This document shows positions 27,084 through 36,494 of a DNA stretch of 64,000 nucleotides, in pieces (the first letter of the stretch is position 1; the number at the start of each line of letters is the position of its first letter). The notes beneath the pieces were generated by a model. The model saw only the letters and a program-made list of their open reading frames with translations, was not told the origin of the DNA and ran no database searches. A program made the translations under genes and the position numbers. This DNA is from Deltaproteobacteria bacterium (GTDB lineage: Bacteria > Desulfobacterota > Syntrophia > Syntrophales > UBA2210), in the NCBI GenBank assembly GCA_016933965.1, contig JAFGTS010000022.1, forward strand, positions 1 to 64,000, read 5' to 3'.

Positions 27084-27986
27084 TTAAACTTTATGACGCT
27101 CGGATCTTCCCAGGATTCCCGCAGGTCTGAAAATCAGGATGAGAACGAGAAAGATGAAGGCGAACACATCTTCGTAGTCGCTTGATACATACCCGGTAGC
27201 AAAACTTTCCGTCCAGCCGAGGACGAAGCTTCCCAGCACTGCGCCCGGTACGCTGCCGATCCCGCCGAGAACGGCCGCAACGAAGGCCTTGATGCCGGCG
27301 ATGAACCCGATGTAAAAATTGATCATTCCCACGTGTGATGCGATCAGGACGCCCCCGATGGCCGCCGTCGCCGATCCGATGATAAAGGTCATCGAAATCA
27401 CCGTATTGATATCCACACCCACCAGGGATGCCATGACCCGGTCCTGTGATGTTGCCCTCATCGCCTTGCCGATCCGGGTAAACTTTATGAGGATCGTGAG
27501 CAGGACCATGACAACGGCCGTCGTGATCAGGATAACAAGATCGCTGGAACCGATAGTGTGTGCATAGGGTTCCATGAATTCGAAGTTCGGTATCAGGTTT
27601 GGAAAGGGAAGGAAGTCAGACGTCTGTGCGAGAAGCACATAATTTTGAAGAAACAGTGACATTCCGATCGCGCTGATCAGCGCCGACAGCCGGGGTGCGT
27701 TTCGAAGCGGTTTGTAGGCTATTTTTTCAACGGTAAATCCGTAAACCGAGGAATAGACAACGGCGATGAGGGCCGCAATGATCAGGATCGCGACGGAATT
27801 CATGCCCATGAAGGTAAAAACCGATATGACAATCAGGGCGGTAAAGGCGCCGATCATATATATCTCACCATGAGCGAAGTTAATAAGCTCGATGATGCCG
27901 TACACCATGGTGTATCCGAGAGCGATCAGCGCATAGATGCTGCCCCGTGTCAATCCGCCAAAAAAAAGTTCCAGGAAATAATCCAT
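27084..27986 (-). CDS. livH: branched-chain amino acid ABC transporter permease LivH
   Basis: 300 residues, eight or so hydrophobic helices. GSIYALIALGYTMVYGIIELINFAHGE (in parts) is the LivH N-terminal signature, and IGKAMRATSQDRVMASLVGV is the cytoplasmic coupling loop. First permease gene after the binding protein gene, with a hairpin between them. Confidence 0.95.
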   Translation of the reverse strand: MDYFLELFFGGLTRGSIYALIALGYTMVYGIIELINFAHGEIYMIGAFTALIVISVFTFMGMNSVAILIIAALIAVVYSSVYGFTVEKIAYKPLRNAPRLSALISAIGMSLFLQNYVLLAQTSDFLPFPNLIPNFEFMEPYAHTIGSSDLVILITTAVVMVLLTILIKFTRIGKAMRATSQDRVMASLVGVDINTVISMTFIIGSATAAIGGVLIASHVGMINFYIGFIAGIKAFVAAVLGGIGSVPGAVLGSFVLGWTESFATGYVSSDYEDVFAFIFLVLILIFRPAGILGRSERHKV

Positions 27987-28059
27987 AACGTTGTTGGAAA
28001 ACTACTCCTTACCAATAATTCGATCGAGCACGATAACTCCCTGTATCGCCCTCAATAAA

Positions 28060-28102
28060 ATCAGGGGTCAGACCGGCCTGACTGCGCCTTCTGGCCCCTG
28101 AT
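28060..28102. terminator. hairpin between the binding protein gene and livH
   Basis: ATCAGGGG (28060-28067) pairs with CCCCTGAT (28095-28102), with further partial pairing inside. No T-run follows on either strand, so it may attenuate or protect the mRNA rather than terminate. Such a hairpin would let the binding protein be made in excess of the permease. Confidence 0.5.
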
Positions 28103-28150
28103 CACGTGGTTTCCATTCTGTTTTGTGTTTCGACCCAAGGTCTATTCTAT

Positions 28151-29326
28151 TTATTCTACTTCCACATAGACGCCGTTCTGAACCTGATACATGGCGAAAC
28201 CGATGCCGATAGCGTCTCCCTTTTCATCAAAGCGCAGTATGCCCAGAGGTGTCGCCACGAACTCCGTCTGCAGGGCCTTTGAAACAGCATCGTAATCGGT
28301 TGAACCTGTTTTTTCGACCGCATTGAGCAGTGCGCAGGCAGCGGCATAGGCGTTCAGGAAAAAGGCCCCGGGGTCTTCTCCGTACACTTTCCTGTGCTCT
28401 TCGATTGCGGTGATCGCCATGGGGTTCGTTGAGGTATCAATGGGTCCCGTCGCATACACACCCTCTGCAAATTCCCCGGCGACCTTGATGAAGGTGTCGT
28501 CCTTGACGCCGTCATCGGATATGAAAGGAATGTCCATGCGTTTCTTACGCATCTGCATGACGATCTTTGAGGCTTCCGGATGGTACCCACCGAAAATGAC
28601 CGCGTCCGCCTCGGCATTCTTGATCTTCTGAACCACCGCCGAGTAATCCACGGCACCAGGTGTAACACCTTCAAAAAGCACTACTTCGGCACGCTCATCA
28701 GCTTCCAGGAATCCCTTGGCGAACTCGGCAAGCCCTTTGCCGTAATCGCCCTTGTCATGAATGACGGCCACCTTTTTCACGCCGAGTCTGCCCAGAGCGA
28801 AATCCACTTCGAGCTTGGCCTGGGCGTCATCGGAAGCAATGGTCCGGTAGAAATTGGGGTAGTCCCCGCTCTGTGTCAGAGGCGGGTTGGTCGCTGACGG
28901 CGACATGCAGACGATACCGGCATCCTTGTAAATGGGAAGGGCCGCTTTCGTGGCACCGCTGCAGATATGTCCGACCACAACATCGACTCCCTGTGAAACG
29001 AGTTTTGTGGCCGTATTGGTGGCCTTCTCGGGCTTGCACTCGTCATCTTCCACAAGAAGCACGATCTTTCTACCGCAGATGCCGTTCATTGCGTTCTTGT
29101 GATTTACCAGCAGTTCACATGCCTTTACCGTCGGCAGCCCGTATGACGCCAGGTCACCACTGTGAGCTCCGGCAACACCGAGCTTGATGGGTTCGAGCTC
29201 GACCTTTTTCGCGACTTCCGCCGGCTTCTCCTTCTCACAGGCGGTGAAAAGAGATACCCCTATGAACGATATGAGGACAACAAGGGTTACAAAGCCGAAA
29301 ACTTTGAAATTCCGCAACGTTTTCAT
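28151..29326 (-). CDS. branched-chain amino acid ABC transporter substrate-binding lipoprotein
   Basis: 391 residues. Signal peptide with lipobox LFTAC (Cys about residue 30) predicts a lipoprotein; KPAEVAKKVE is a short tether. The mature part is a LivJ/LivK-type fold: KLGVAGAHSGDLASYG, GVDVVVGHICSGATKAALPIY, ISDDGVKDDTF. Delivers ligand to LivHM. First gene of the minus-strand liv unit, with a good promoter and an AAGGAGGAAAG ribosome binding site. Confidence 0.93.
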   Translation of the reverse strand: MKTLRNFKVFGFVTLVVLISFIGVSLFTACEKEKPAEVAKKVELEPIKLGVAGAHSGDLASYGLPTVKACELLVNHKNAMNGICGRKIVLLVEDDECKPEKATNTATKLVSQGVDVVVGHICSGATKAALPIYKDAGIVCMSPSATNPPLTQSGDYPNFYRTIASDDAQAKLEVDFALGRLGVKKVAVIHDKGDYGKGLAEFAKGFLEADERAEVVLFEGVTPGAVDYSAVVQKIKNAEADAVIFGGYHPEASKIVMQMRKKRMDIPFISDDGVKDDTFIKVAGEFAEGVYATGPIDTSTNPMAITAIEEHRKVYGEDPGAFFLNAYAAACALLNAVEKTGSTDYDAVSKALQTEFVATPLGILRFDEKGDAIGIGFAMYQVQNGVYVEVE

Positions 29327-29377
29327 GTCAACTTTCCTCCTTATTTTTCTGAAACATCAAATATTTATAAATGTGCC

Positions 29378-29406
29378 TTTATAATAGTACCGGCACCGTA
29401 AGTCAA
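29378..29406 (-). promoter_or_regulatory. sigma-70-like promoter for the liv unit
   Basis: On the minus strand TTGACT (29401-29406), a 17-nt spacer, then TATAAA (29378-29383), about 50 nt upstream of the lipoprotein start. Confidence 0.72.
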
Positions 29407-29470
29407 GTTCAAAAGGGAAGCTTATCCGCCGGGATATTTCGTCAGACCCGGGTCCTTGCGGCTCAACACC

Positions 29471-30664
29471 TCATTCTAGCCCGTTCACGGCATCACTGAT
29501 CCGCTCCATACCACGCTCTATATGGGCCATCGATGCGGCATAGGAAAGTCTCATGTGAGCGTCGCTGCCGAATGCGGCGCCGGGAACGACCGCCACCAGC
29601 GCGTCATCAAGAAGCCATGCCGCAAGCTCTGTTGAGTTCGTGATGGAGGTCCCCCGAAATGAACGGCCGTACAGTCCGCTGACCGTGGGAAATACATAGA
29701 AAGCCCCGGCGGGCATGGTGCAGGATATCCCTTCTATGTCGTTCAATGCGGCAACGATATAATCCCTGCGCTTCTGAAATTCAGAAACCATGATCCCGAC
29801 GGTGTCCTGACCGCCCCGGATGGCCTCGAGGGCGGCTTTCTGAGCGATGGACGACGGATTTGAGGTGTTCTGGCTCTGCACCTTTGCAACCTGGGACATG
29901 ATCTCTTCAGGACCGGCGGCATAGCCGATCCGCCATCCCGTCATGGCATAGGTTTTTGAAACACCGTTCACGACGATCGTTTTTTCCTTCATCTCTTCGC
30001 TGATGTTGGCGATGGTGCAAAAGGGTACATCGTCATACAGTATGTGTTCATAGATATCGTCGGAAATAACGACCATGTCGTGTTCCAAAACGATTTCCGC
30101 CAATGCGGCGAGTTCGTCACGGGTATAGACGGCACCCGTCGGGTTCGAAGGACTGTTCAGGATCAGGGCCTTTGTCCTTTTCGTGATCGATTCGGACAAT
30201 TGTCCGGGCGTCATCTTGAAATTCGTTGTTTCATCTGTTTTCACGATGACCGGTTCGGCATCGGAGAGACAGACAATATCGGGATAGGACACCCAGTACG
30301 GCGCGGGTATTATCACCTCATCGCCTCTTTCGAAAAGCACCTGGGACAGGTTTGCCAGGCTGTGTTTTGCTCCACAGGATACGACGATCTGAGACTTTCG
30401 ATATACCAGATTATTGTCACGTCTGAATTTTTCCGCTATTGCCTCTCTCAGCTCGTCTGTACCCGCAACGGGGGTATATTTCGTAAATCCCTGATGTATG
30501 GCGTCGATCGCCGCCCGTTTAATGTTCATCGGCGTGTCAAAATCCGGTTCCCCCGCACCGAAGCCGATTATATCCTTCCCCTCGGCCTTTAGAGCATTTG
30601 CCCGGGCCGTTATCGCTAATGTCGCCGAAGGTTGAATTCGCTGTACCCGTTCCGCCAGTTTCAT
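29471..30664 (-). CDS. aspC: class I aspartate-type aminotransferase
   Basis: 397 residues, a PLP-dependent fold-type I transaminase of the prokaryotic aspartate aminotransferase (Ib) group. NSPSNPTGAVY, VISDDIYEHILYDD and NGVSKTYAMTGWRIGY (Schiff-base Lys in SKTYAMTGWR) are present; MRLSYAAS holds the carboxylate-binding Arg. Probably makes aspartate from oxaloacetate; prephenate activity cannot be excluded. MKLAERVQRI is the family start; the frame extends 44 codons upstream without homology. GGAGGAACGG lies upstream. Confidence 0.9.
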   Translation of the reverse strand: MKLAERVQRIQPSATLAITARANALKAEGKDIIGFGAGEPDFDTPMNIKRAAIDAIHQGFTKYTPVAGTDELREAIAEKFRRDNNLVYRKSQIVVSCGAKHSLANLSQVLFERGDEVIIPAPYWVSYPDIVCLSDAEPVIVKTDETTNFKMTPGQLSESITKRTKALILNSPSNPTGAVYTRDELAALAEIVLEHDMVVISDDIYEHILYDDVPFCTIANISEEMKEKTIVVNGVSKTYAMTGWRIGYAAGPEEIMSQVAKVQSQNTSNPSSIAQKAALEAIRGGQDTVGIMVSEFQKRRDYIVAALNDIEGISCTMPAGAFYVFPTVSGLYGRSFRGTSITNSTELAAWLLDDALVAVVPGAAFGSDAHMRLSYAASMAHIERGMERISDAVNGLE

Positions 30665-30837
30665 TGCCGTTCCGTTCCTCCACCTCACACAACACGAGTC
30701 CCGTATATTTTCATCCGGGTCGTCCGTCACCCGGAGGTGAATCATTTGTAATACCGTCATTGCAGCGCTTATTATCGCGCATCCCGGCTCAGCCACACGC
30801 CAGCATGCACCATAAGAGGATCGCCTCGGAAGACCTG

Positions 30838-31335
30838 TCAGTTATTGTCCTTCATTTCGGGATATTTCTTTTTCAATTGCTTGAGCACCACGTCGGGAAC
30901 CATTCCCTTGACGGAACCTCCCAGACTGGCTGCTTCCTTTATGATTCTTGAGTTGCAATAGAACCACTTCGATCCCGTCATCAGGAAGACCGTCTCTACA
31001 TTTCTGTTGAGCCTCCGGTTCATCAGGGCGAGCTGGAACTCATACTCGAAATCCGACATGGCCCGCAATCCCCTGAGAATGCAGCAGGCCTCGGAATTCT
31101 TGATATAATCCACGAGAAGACCTGCGTAGCTGTCGATGCTGATCCGGGGATCATTGCTGACGGCCTGCCTGATAAGTTCGGTCCGTTCCTCAACGGTAAA
31201 GAGCGAGGTCTTGTTCGGGTTGTACCCGATCACGATAATAATCTTGTCGAATATTCTCAATCCGCGCTTAATAATGTCCAGGTGGCCGTTGGTAATGGGG
31301 TCGAATGAGCCGGGATATACCGCTGTCTTGGGCAT
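30838..31335 (-). CDS. coaD: phosphopantetheine adenylyltransferase CoaD
   Basis: 165 residues. Penultimate step of CoA synthesis (4'-phosphopantetheine + ATP to dephospho-CoA). YPGSFDPITNGHLDI carries the TxGH-type nucleotidyltransferase motif, and LRGLRAMSDFEYEFQLALMNRRL (in parts) and SSRIIKE-like NSRIIKEAASLGG complete the family pattern. GAGAGGAG precedes the ATG, which begins 2 nt after the rsmD stop. Confidence 0.96.
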   Translation of the reverse strand: MPKTAVYPGSFDPITNGHLDIIKRGLRIFDKIIIVIGYNPNKTSLFTVEERTELIRQAVSNDPRISIDSYAGLLVDYIKNSEACCILRGLRAMSDFEYEFQLALMNRRLNRNVETVFLMTGSKWFYCNSRIIKEAASLGGSVKGMVPDVVLKQLKKKYPEMKDNN

Positions 31336-31337
31336 GA

Positions 31338-31895
31338 TTATTCTCCTCTCTGAGTGATAGTGAGAAAAGAGAGTACCGTGTCGCCGTACTTTCTCCGCTC
31401 TATAACAACCAGGTGCTCCGTACCTGCACACTCCTCGCGGGTGGAGTGCTCCATGACGAACACACCATTTTCTGACAGCAACGGCTCTTCGCCGATGTAC
31501 TGGAGTGTTTTCCTGACCAGGTCTTGCTCATAGGGGGGATCGGCGAAAATGATATCAAAGGTCACCCGTCTTTTTGCAAGGCGTCGTATGCCCGCGTCGA
31601 CGGTTGCTTCCACAATCTCACAGCCGCTCGTGAAACCACAGAGCTCCACATTCTTCCTGACGATGTCACAATGACGGCGGTTCTTTTCAACGAAGAGGAC
31701 CGGATCCGCCCCCCTGCTCAATGCCTCGATCCCCACGTTACCGGTGCCGGCAAAGAGGTCAAGGAACGATTTCCCCTCGACGGCACCCAGAATGTCAAAT
31801 AACGATTCCTTGATCCGATCCGCTGTTATTCTGATATCTCCGCTCCGCGGCGCAATAAGCGTTCTCCCTTTCGCCGCACCCCCGACAACTCTCAT
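31338..31895 (-). CDS. rsmD: 16S rRNA (guanine-966 N2)-methyltransferase RsmD
   Basis: 185 residues. RVVGGAAKGRTL is the family start, FLDLFAGTGNVGIEALSRGA is the SAM-binding motif, and FADPPYEQ is the catalytic (D/N)PPY-type motif for guanine N2. The rsmD-coaD pair is widely conserved. Lies 10 nt after asd. Confidence 0.95.
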   Translation of the reverse strand: MRVVGGAAKGRTLIAPRSGDIRITADRIKESLFDILGAVEGKSFLDLFAGTGNVGIEALSRGADPVLFVEKNRRHCDIVRKNVELCGFTSGCEIVEATVDAGIRRLAKRRVTFDIIFADPPYEQDLVRKTLQYIGEEPLLSENGVFVMEHSTREECAGTEHLVVIERRKYGDTVLSFLTITQRGE

Positions 31896-31905
31896 GTCCC
31901 CCCTT

Positions 31906-32925
31906 CTATTTCAGGTAATCGGAAATGATAATTTCCGCTATCTGCACCGCGTTCAGGGCGGCTCCCTTCCTGATGTTATCGGAAACAACCCACATATTGA
32001 TACCATTCGGAATGGATTCATCTTCCCTGATCCTTCCTACGAAGGTATCGTCCTTTCCGGCGGCATCGGACGCGAGCGGGTACTGCCGTTCCCCCGGGTT
32101 GTCGATAACGGTGACCCCCGGAGCCCGGGAAAGGATCTCTCGCACCTCGTCAGCCGTTATCTTTCTCTCCGTCTCAATGTTGACCGCTTCCGAGTGACCA
32201 TAAAATACGGGCACCCGAACCGCCGTCGCCGTGACCGCAATGGAGGGATCGCGCATGATCTTCTTTGTCTCGTTCACCATCTTCAATTCTTCCCGGGTAT
32301 ATCCGTTGTCGAAGAAAATGTCTATGTGGGGAAGACAGTTGAAGGCGATCCGGTGAGGATATACCTCGATCGTCGGTTCCTTCATGACGAGCAGGTCCCG
32401 TGTCTGCCGGACCAGTTCCTCGACCGCCTCCTTCCCCGTCCCGGAAACGGCCTGATAGGTCGATACGACGATACGCTTGATCCTGGCCACGTCATGGATC
32501 GGCTTCAGGGCCACCACCATCTGTATGGTCGAACAGTTGGGATTGGCGATGATGCCCCTGTTCGTATACTGAGCGATGTCCTCCGGATTCACCTCCGGCA
32601 CGACGAGGGGGCACAGGGGGTCCATCCGGAAGGCACTGGTGTTGTCTATCACAACGCACCCGGCCTCTGCAGCGATGGGCGCGAACTTTTCACTGATGCT
32701 TCCTCCTGCGGAGAAAAGACCGATCTCAACACCCTCAAATGAATCTTCTCCGAGGACCTCGACGTGGCAGGCCTTCCCGCGAAACTCGAGGGTCTTCCCC
32801 AGCGAGCGTTCGGATGCAAGAAGCTTCAACTCACCGACGGGGAAATTCCGCTGTTCCAGGGTCCGGATCATCTCGTTCCCGACCAGTCCGGTCGCTCCCA
32901 CTACTGCAACGCTGTATGTTCTCAT
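31906..32925 (-). CDS. asd: aspartate-semialdehyde dehydrogenase
   Basis: 339 residues. Reduces aspartyl phosphate to the semialdehyde for Lys/Thr/Met and diaminopimelate synthesis. GATGLVGNEM is the NADPH-binding start, NPNCSTIQMV holds the catalytic Cys, and the substrate-binding His/Arg region is AFNCLPHIDIF. Length is standard. 93 nt downstream of pssA, with a hairpin in the spacer. Confidence 0.95.
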   Translation of the reverse strand: MRTYSVAVVGATGLVGNEMIRTLEQRNFPVGELKLLASERSLGKTLEFRGKACHVEVLGEDSFEGVEIGLFSAGGSISEKFAPIAAEAGCVVIDNTSAFRMDPLCPLVVPEVNPEDIAQYTNRGIIANPNCSTIQMVVALKPIHDVARIKRIVVSTYQAVSGTGKEAVEELVRQTRDLLVMKEPTIEVYPHRIAFNCLPHIDIFFDNGYTREELKMVNETKKIMRDPSIAVTATAVRVPVFYGHSEAVNIETERKITADEVREILSRAPGVTVIDNPGERQYPLASDAAGKDDTFVGRIREDESIPNGINMWVVSDNIRKGAALNAVQIAEIIISDYLK

Positions 32926-32971
32926 ACGTCCTTCTTACTCCAGTCTGTGCATGATATTTCCATACGAGAAA

Positions 32972-32992
32972 GCCACAAGAGCTTCTTGTGGC
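32972..32992. terminator. perfect 9-bp hairpin between pssA and asd
   Basis: GCCACAAGA (32972-32980) and TCTTGTGGC (32984-32992) with a 3-nt loop. On the minus strand only TTT follows, so termination after pssA would be weak or partial. Confidence 0.5.
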
Positions 32993-33018
32993 CCGCAGTA
33001 ACGCATGTTCTTTTCCTG

Positions 33019-33798
33019 TTACGTGTTGTTCCTTTCAAGTTTTTCCTTGTCCCCCTGTGGCAGTGACTTTCTGCGACACATACCTGCTACGAGAAAGAGG
33101 GGGCCGGAAAAGGCGTATGTCAGCGCCACGGCAAAGAACATGATCTGCGGTTCAAGAACGACAATGACCAGGAGAAAAATTATCGACACAAAGGTCATGA
33201 ATGGTTTCCGCGTGAATATGTTCAGGTCCTTGAAGCTGTAATACTTTATATTACTGACCATCAGCATGGCGAGAACAACCATGCCCAGGAGCATGACCGG
33301 TTGATGCAGGGGTGCCTGGTGCCCGAGATACTGATAGAACAGCACCGTGGTGGCCACGACGAGAGCGGCGCCCGGGATCGGCAATCCGTTGAAGAGCTTG
33401 CTGTCAACGATACCGATCTGAATATTGAAACGGGCAAGCCTGAGCGCCCCGCACGCGACGAAGAGGAACGCCGCGAGCCATCCGTATCTCCCGAAGGGGG
33501 CGAGGGCCCAAGTGTAGGCAAGCAGCGCCGGCGCGACACCAAAGGCGATGAGGTCCGAAAGTGAATCATACTCCGCACCGAATTTGCTGCTTGTATTGGT
33601 GAACCGGGCTATTTTTCCGTCAAGGCCGTCCAGGAAAAAGGCGATGATCACGGCGATCGCCGCACTGTGGTAGTTTCCCTGGACCGATGCGATGACCGAA
33701 TAGAACCCGCAGAAAAGGCTTGCCGTCGTAAACAGATTGGGGAGGATATAAATACCTTTTTTCATATTTTCCCTGCGGTTACCCGCATTCTTTTTCAT
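33019..33798 (-). CDS. pssA: CDP-diacylglycerol-serine O-phosphatidyltransferase
   Basis: 259 residues, about eight membrane helices. The CDP-alcohol phosphotransferase motif DGKIAR, eight residues, G, and DSLSD is complete (around residues 58-80). Makes phosphatidylserine, the substrate of the adjacent decarboxylase. Its start overlaps the psd stop by 4 nt, so the two steps of phosphatidylethanolamine synthesis are coupled. Confidence 0.95.
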   Translation of the reverse strand: MKKNAGNRRENMKKGIYILPNLFTTASLFCGFYSVIASVQGNYHSAAIAVIIAFFLDGLDGKIARFTNTSSKFGAEYDSLSDLIAFGVAPALLAYTWALAPFGRYGWLAAFLFVACGALRLARFNIQIGIVDSKLFNGLPIPGAALVVATTVLFYQYLGHQAPLHQPVMLLGMVVLAMLMVSNIKYYSFKDLNIFTRKPFMTFVSIIFLLVIVVLEPQIMFFAVALTYAFSGPLFLVAGMCRRKSLPQGDKEKLERNNT

Positions 33799-34439
33799 GA
33801 TAAATATCCAATCCCGGTCTCGCCGGACCGCACTCTGTCCCCAACACGGACAAGAACTTTGGAACCTGCGGGAAGAAAGACCTCCAGCCGCGAACCGAAC
33901 CGGATAAGTCCGAATCGTTCCCCTCTGGCTGCTTTCATCCCCTCCCCTATCCAGCAGACGATCCTTCGGGCCACAATACCCGCGATCTGGATGGTCAGGA
34001 CATCTTTGCCCTCATCGGTCTTGATCAGGATCGAATTCCTCTCGTTCAACTCGGAGGCCTTGTCGAGGTTCGCCGACAGAAACTTTCCTTTCCTGTAATG
34101 TATGGCGGTCACCTCTCCCGAACAGGGCAGCCTGTTGACGTGTACGTTGAACACATTCATGAAAATACTTATCTTGACGAAATCTCCGGTTATCAGGTCC
34201 TGTTCGCGCACCTCTTCGATCTTGATAACCTTTCCATCCGCCGGGGAAAGCACCGTTTTTTCATCGGTTGTCGTGCTCCGCTCGGGATTCCTGAAGAACC
34301 ACAGGACAAAGAACATCAGGACGAACAGCGCCAGAGCGCCCCAGCTCTGACCATAGTGGATCAGGAGGGCCGCCATGACGGCCAGCGGAATAAAGAAGAA
34401 AAAAGCATCGATGATTATAGGTGACGTTTTATAATTCAT
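33795..34439 (-). CDS. psd: phosphatidylserine decarboxylase proenzyme (short type)
   Basis: 214 residues, matching the short archaeal/Bacteroidetes-like PSD group rather than the roughly 320-residue enterobacterial one. Self-cleavage site is GLIRFGSRLEV, where the Ser becomes the pyruvoyl group. NVHVNRLPCSGEV is the conserved central element, and two N-terminal hydrophobic helices anchor it. Followed by pssA with a 4-nt overlap. Confidence 0.93.
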   Translation of the reverse strand: MNYKTSPIIIDAFFFFIPLAVMAALLIHYGQSWGALALFVLMFFVLWFFRNPERSTTTDEKTVLSPADGKVIKIEEVREQDLITGDFVKISIFMNVFNVHVNRLPCSGEVTAIHYRKGKFLSANLDKASELNERNSILIKTDEGKDVLTIQIAGIVARRIVCWIGEGMKAARGERFGLIRFGSRLEVFLPAGSKVLVRVGDRVRSGETGIGYLS

Positions 34440-34464
34440 ACACGCCGCTCATATGTTCATATTT

Positions 34465-34689
34465 TCAAAAATTCCGGTACTTTGAAAGGATCTCGAATAT
34501 TCTTTCCTTGCCGATCAGTTTCTTCTTCTGAAGCGTTTTTCTTTCCACCTCTTCTCCGGGCGTTAGATATACCTTCCTGTTCAAATCTTCAAGCGCTTTT
34601 TCGAATTCCCTGTGCTCCTCGACGTATTTCCGCAGTTCCTCGTCCTCTCCGATATATCGAGCGATCAGTTGCTCATCACCCTTTTCCAT
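34465..34689 (-). CDS. DUF465 (YdcH-like) small protein
   Basis: 74 residues, highly charged and helical. The second half (LNRKVYLTPGEEVERKTLQKKKLIGKERI, in parts) matches the YdcH/DUF465 pattern of a helical hairpin ending in KKxKL-KD. Function unknown. Lies 25 nt before psd within the housekeeping run. Confidence 0.8.
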   Translation of the reverse strand: MEKGDEQLIARYIGEDEELRKYVEEHREFEKALEDLNRKVYLTPGEEVERKTLQKKKLIGKERIFEILSKYRNF

Positions 34690-34752
34690 TTTACGTGGTC
34701 CTCCTTCGCAAAAGGCTTCCTTTTCGAGGGTTCTCCTTCACATATTCGCACA

Positions 34753-35424
34753 TCATCCGGCATAGGATACCCGCAGGTAATCCGGCACCATTTTCAGAGC
34801 GTCAACGGTATCACCTTCACGAAACTTTTTCAATCCTATAAGACCGATGCTTCCCGCCCTCGGATGGTCATAACAGGGCGGCAGGATCCGGGCCTTCTTA
34901 CCGAGTGTTTCCACAATAAGGTCCGCGTACGTCCGGGCGCCGCTTCCGATGAAGAGGGTCGTCTCCTTCATGTCAGCGAGTATACCGGCCGGCGTATCGA
35001 TTTTTCCTGGCATGTGCAGCTCCCGCGCGTCTCTTTCGTCACATCCGTATACCGCGGCATAGACCTTGCCCTGCCGGGCATCGATCATGGTACAGAGGTC
35101 CTGCCTCGACGCGGGGACATTCCAGGCAAGAGCCTCAAAGGTCGAAACACAGACGGCGGGGATGTCTCTCGCCATGATGAATCCCTTGGCGGTACTGACG
35201 CCGATCCGCAGACCCGTGAACGAACCGGGGCCGATCGTCAGCACCATGAGTTCCACATCATCAAAGGTAAGGTTGACGGAGGTCAAGAGCAGTTCTATGC
35301 TGGGAATGAGTGTTTCGCCATGATGTCTTCCCATTGCCAGAACAAGTTCCGCCGTGACGGTTTCATCCCGCAGCAGAGCAACGGCGAGGGTGTCCGACGA
35401 TGTGTCAAAGGCGAGCGTTAGCAC
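34753..35424 (-). CDS. tsaB: TsaB, t6A37 tRNA-modification complex subunit
   Basis: 223 residues of the actin-like ASKHA fold: LAFDTSSDTLAVAL at the start and GPGSFTGLRIGVSTAKGF, the TsaB signature. Pairs with TsaD and TsaE to make threonylcarbamoyl-A37. t6A is also the substrate of MtaB encoded at 10128-11441. Begins 2 nt after the rseP stop. Confidence 0.93.
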   Translation of the reverse strand: MLTLAFDTSSDTLAVALLRDETVTAELVLAMGRHHGETLIPSIELLLTSVNLTFDDVELMVLTIGPGSFTGLRIGVSTAKGFIMARDIPAVCVSTFEALAWNVPASRQDLCTMIDARQGKVYAAVYGCDERDARELHMPGKIDTPAGILADMKETTLFIGSGARTYADLIVETLGKKARILPPCYDHPRAGSIGLIGLKKFREGDTVDALKMVPDYLRVSYAG

Positions 35425-35426
35425 GT

Positions 35427-36494
35427 CTAATCACCGAAGATCCTGACGATATCATTATAGAAAACGAAGAGCATCAGCAGTATCAGTATGAAAAACCCCA
35501 CCTGCTGGGCGATCTCTCTCCATCTCACGTTGACCTCCCTGCCCGTGACCAGTTCGATGCAATAGAAAAGGAGGTGGCCACCGTCAAGGACCGGTATCGG
35601 AAGCAGGTTCAACACGCCCAGGTTGATGCTGATGACGGCCATGAAGTACATGAACGGCAGGATGCCTCGCTTTGCCTGGGTTCCGGCCATCTGTGCGATC
35701 AGGATCGGCCCCCCCAGTTCCCGGGGGGAAATGACCCCTTCAATTATTTTAACGACACCGACACAGATCAGTTTCGTCCAGGACCAGGTCTGACCGACGC
35801 CGGCGACCAGCGCCGACAGGGGGTTCCTGCGTTCGATCACCGTCTCGTCGGAGGCGCCGATACCGATCTGGTAGGAATCCACTGCTTCACCGAAGATGTT
35901 CGGACCGGCGACAAGCCTCGGCTGGACGGCTATCTGCAGTGTTCGTCCCTGCCGTTCAACGGTAAGGATCAGGGTCCGCCCCCCGCTTTCATGGATCCGG
36001 TCGGAAAGCTGGGACCAGTATGAAATCCGCTCACCGTCGACGGCGATAATGACATCATCCTTCTCCAGTCCCGCTTCCAATGCCGCTGATTCCTCCAGGA
36101 CCTCGCCGACACGCGATGTCAGGACGGACACACCGACACTGAAGATGAGAGCGAATACCAGAATGGCGAAGAGAAAATTGAACAGAGGACCGGCAATGAC
36201 GATTCCGATCTTTTTTGACACGGGCTGTTTCAGAAAGGACCGTTTTTCATCCTCCGGAGCGATGTCGTCCGTCCCGGCCTCACCGAGAAGGCGCACATAC
36301 CCTCCCAGGGGAACCGCCGACAGGACATATTCCGTTTCTCCAAATTTCCGGCCGACGATCTTCGGGCCGAAGCCCAGTGAAAACTTCATAACCCCGACAC
36401 CGAACAGCTTGGCCACCAGGAAATGACCCAGTTCATGAACGAATATCAGGATTCCAAGGACTATAATGACCGAAACTATATTGATGCCGAGCAC
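35427..36494 (-). CDS. rseP: RIP metalloprotease RseP (site-2 protease)
   Basis: 355 residues. The zinc motif HELGH lies in the first helix (FVHELGHFLVAKLFGVGV), one PDZ domain follows (VGEVLEESAALEAGLEKDDVI), and the second metal site is NLLPIPVLDGGHLLF. Cleaves membrane-bound regulators inside the lipid bilayer. The GTG at 36494, preceded by GGGGGAG, gives the usual N-terminus (VLGINIVSVI); a start at 36545 would add 17 odd residues inside dxr. Still overlaps dxr by 19 nt. Confidence 0.93.
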   Translation of the reverse strand: MLGINIVSVIIVLGILIFVHELGHFLVAKLFGVGVMKFSLGFGPKIVGRKFGETEYVLSAVPLGGYVRLLGEAGTDDIAPEDEKRSFLKQPVSKKIGIVIAGPLFNFLFAILVFALIFSVGVSVLTSRVGEVLEESAALEAGLEKDDVIIAVDGERISYWSQLSDRIHESGGRTLILTVERQGRTLQIAVQPRLVAGPNIFGEAVDSYQIGIGASDETVIERRNPLSALVAGVGQTWSWTKLICVGVVKIIEGVISPRELGGPILIAQMAGTQAKRGILPFMYFMAVISINLGVLNLLPIPVLDGGHLLFYCIELVTGREVNVRWREIAQQVGFFILILLMLFVFYNDIVRIFGD

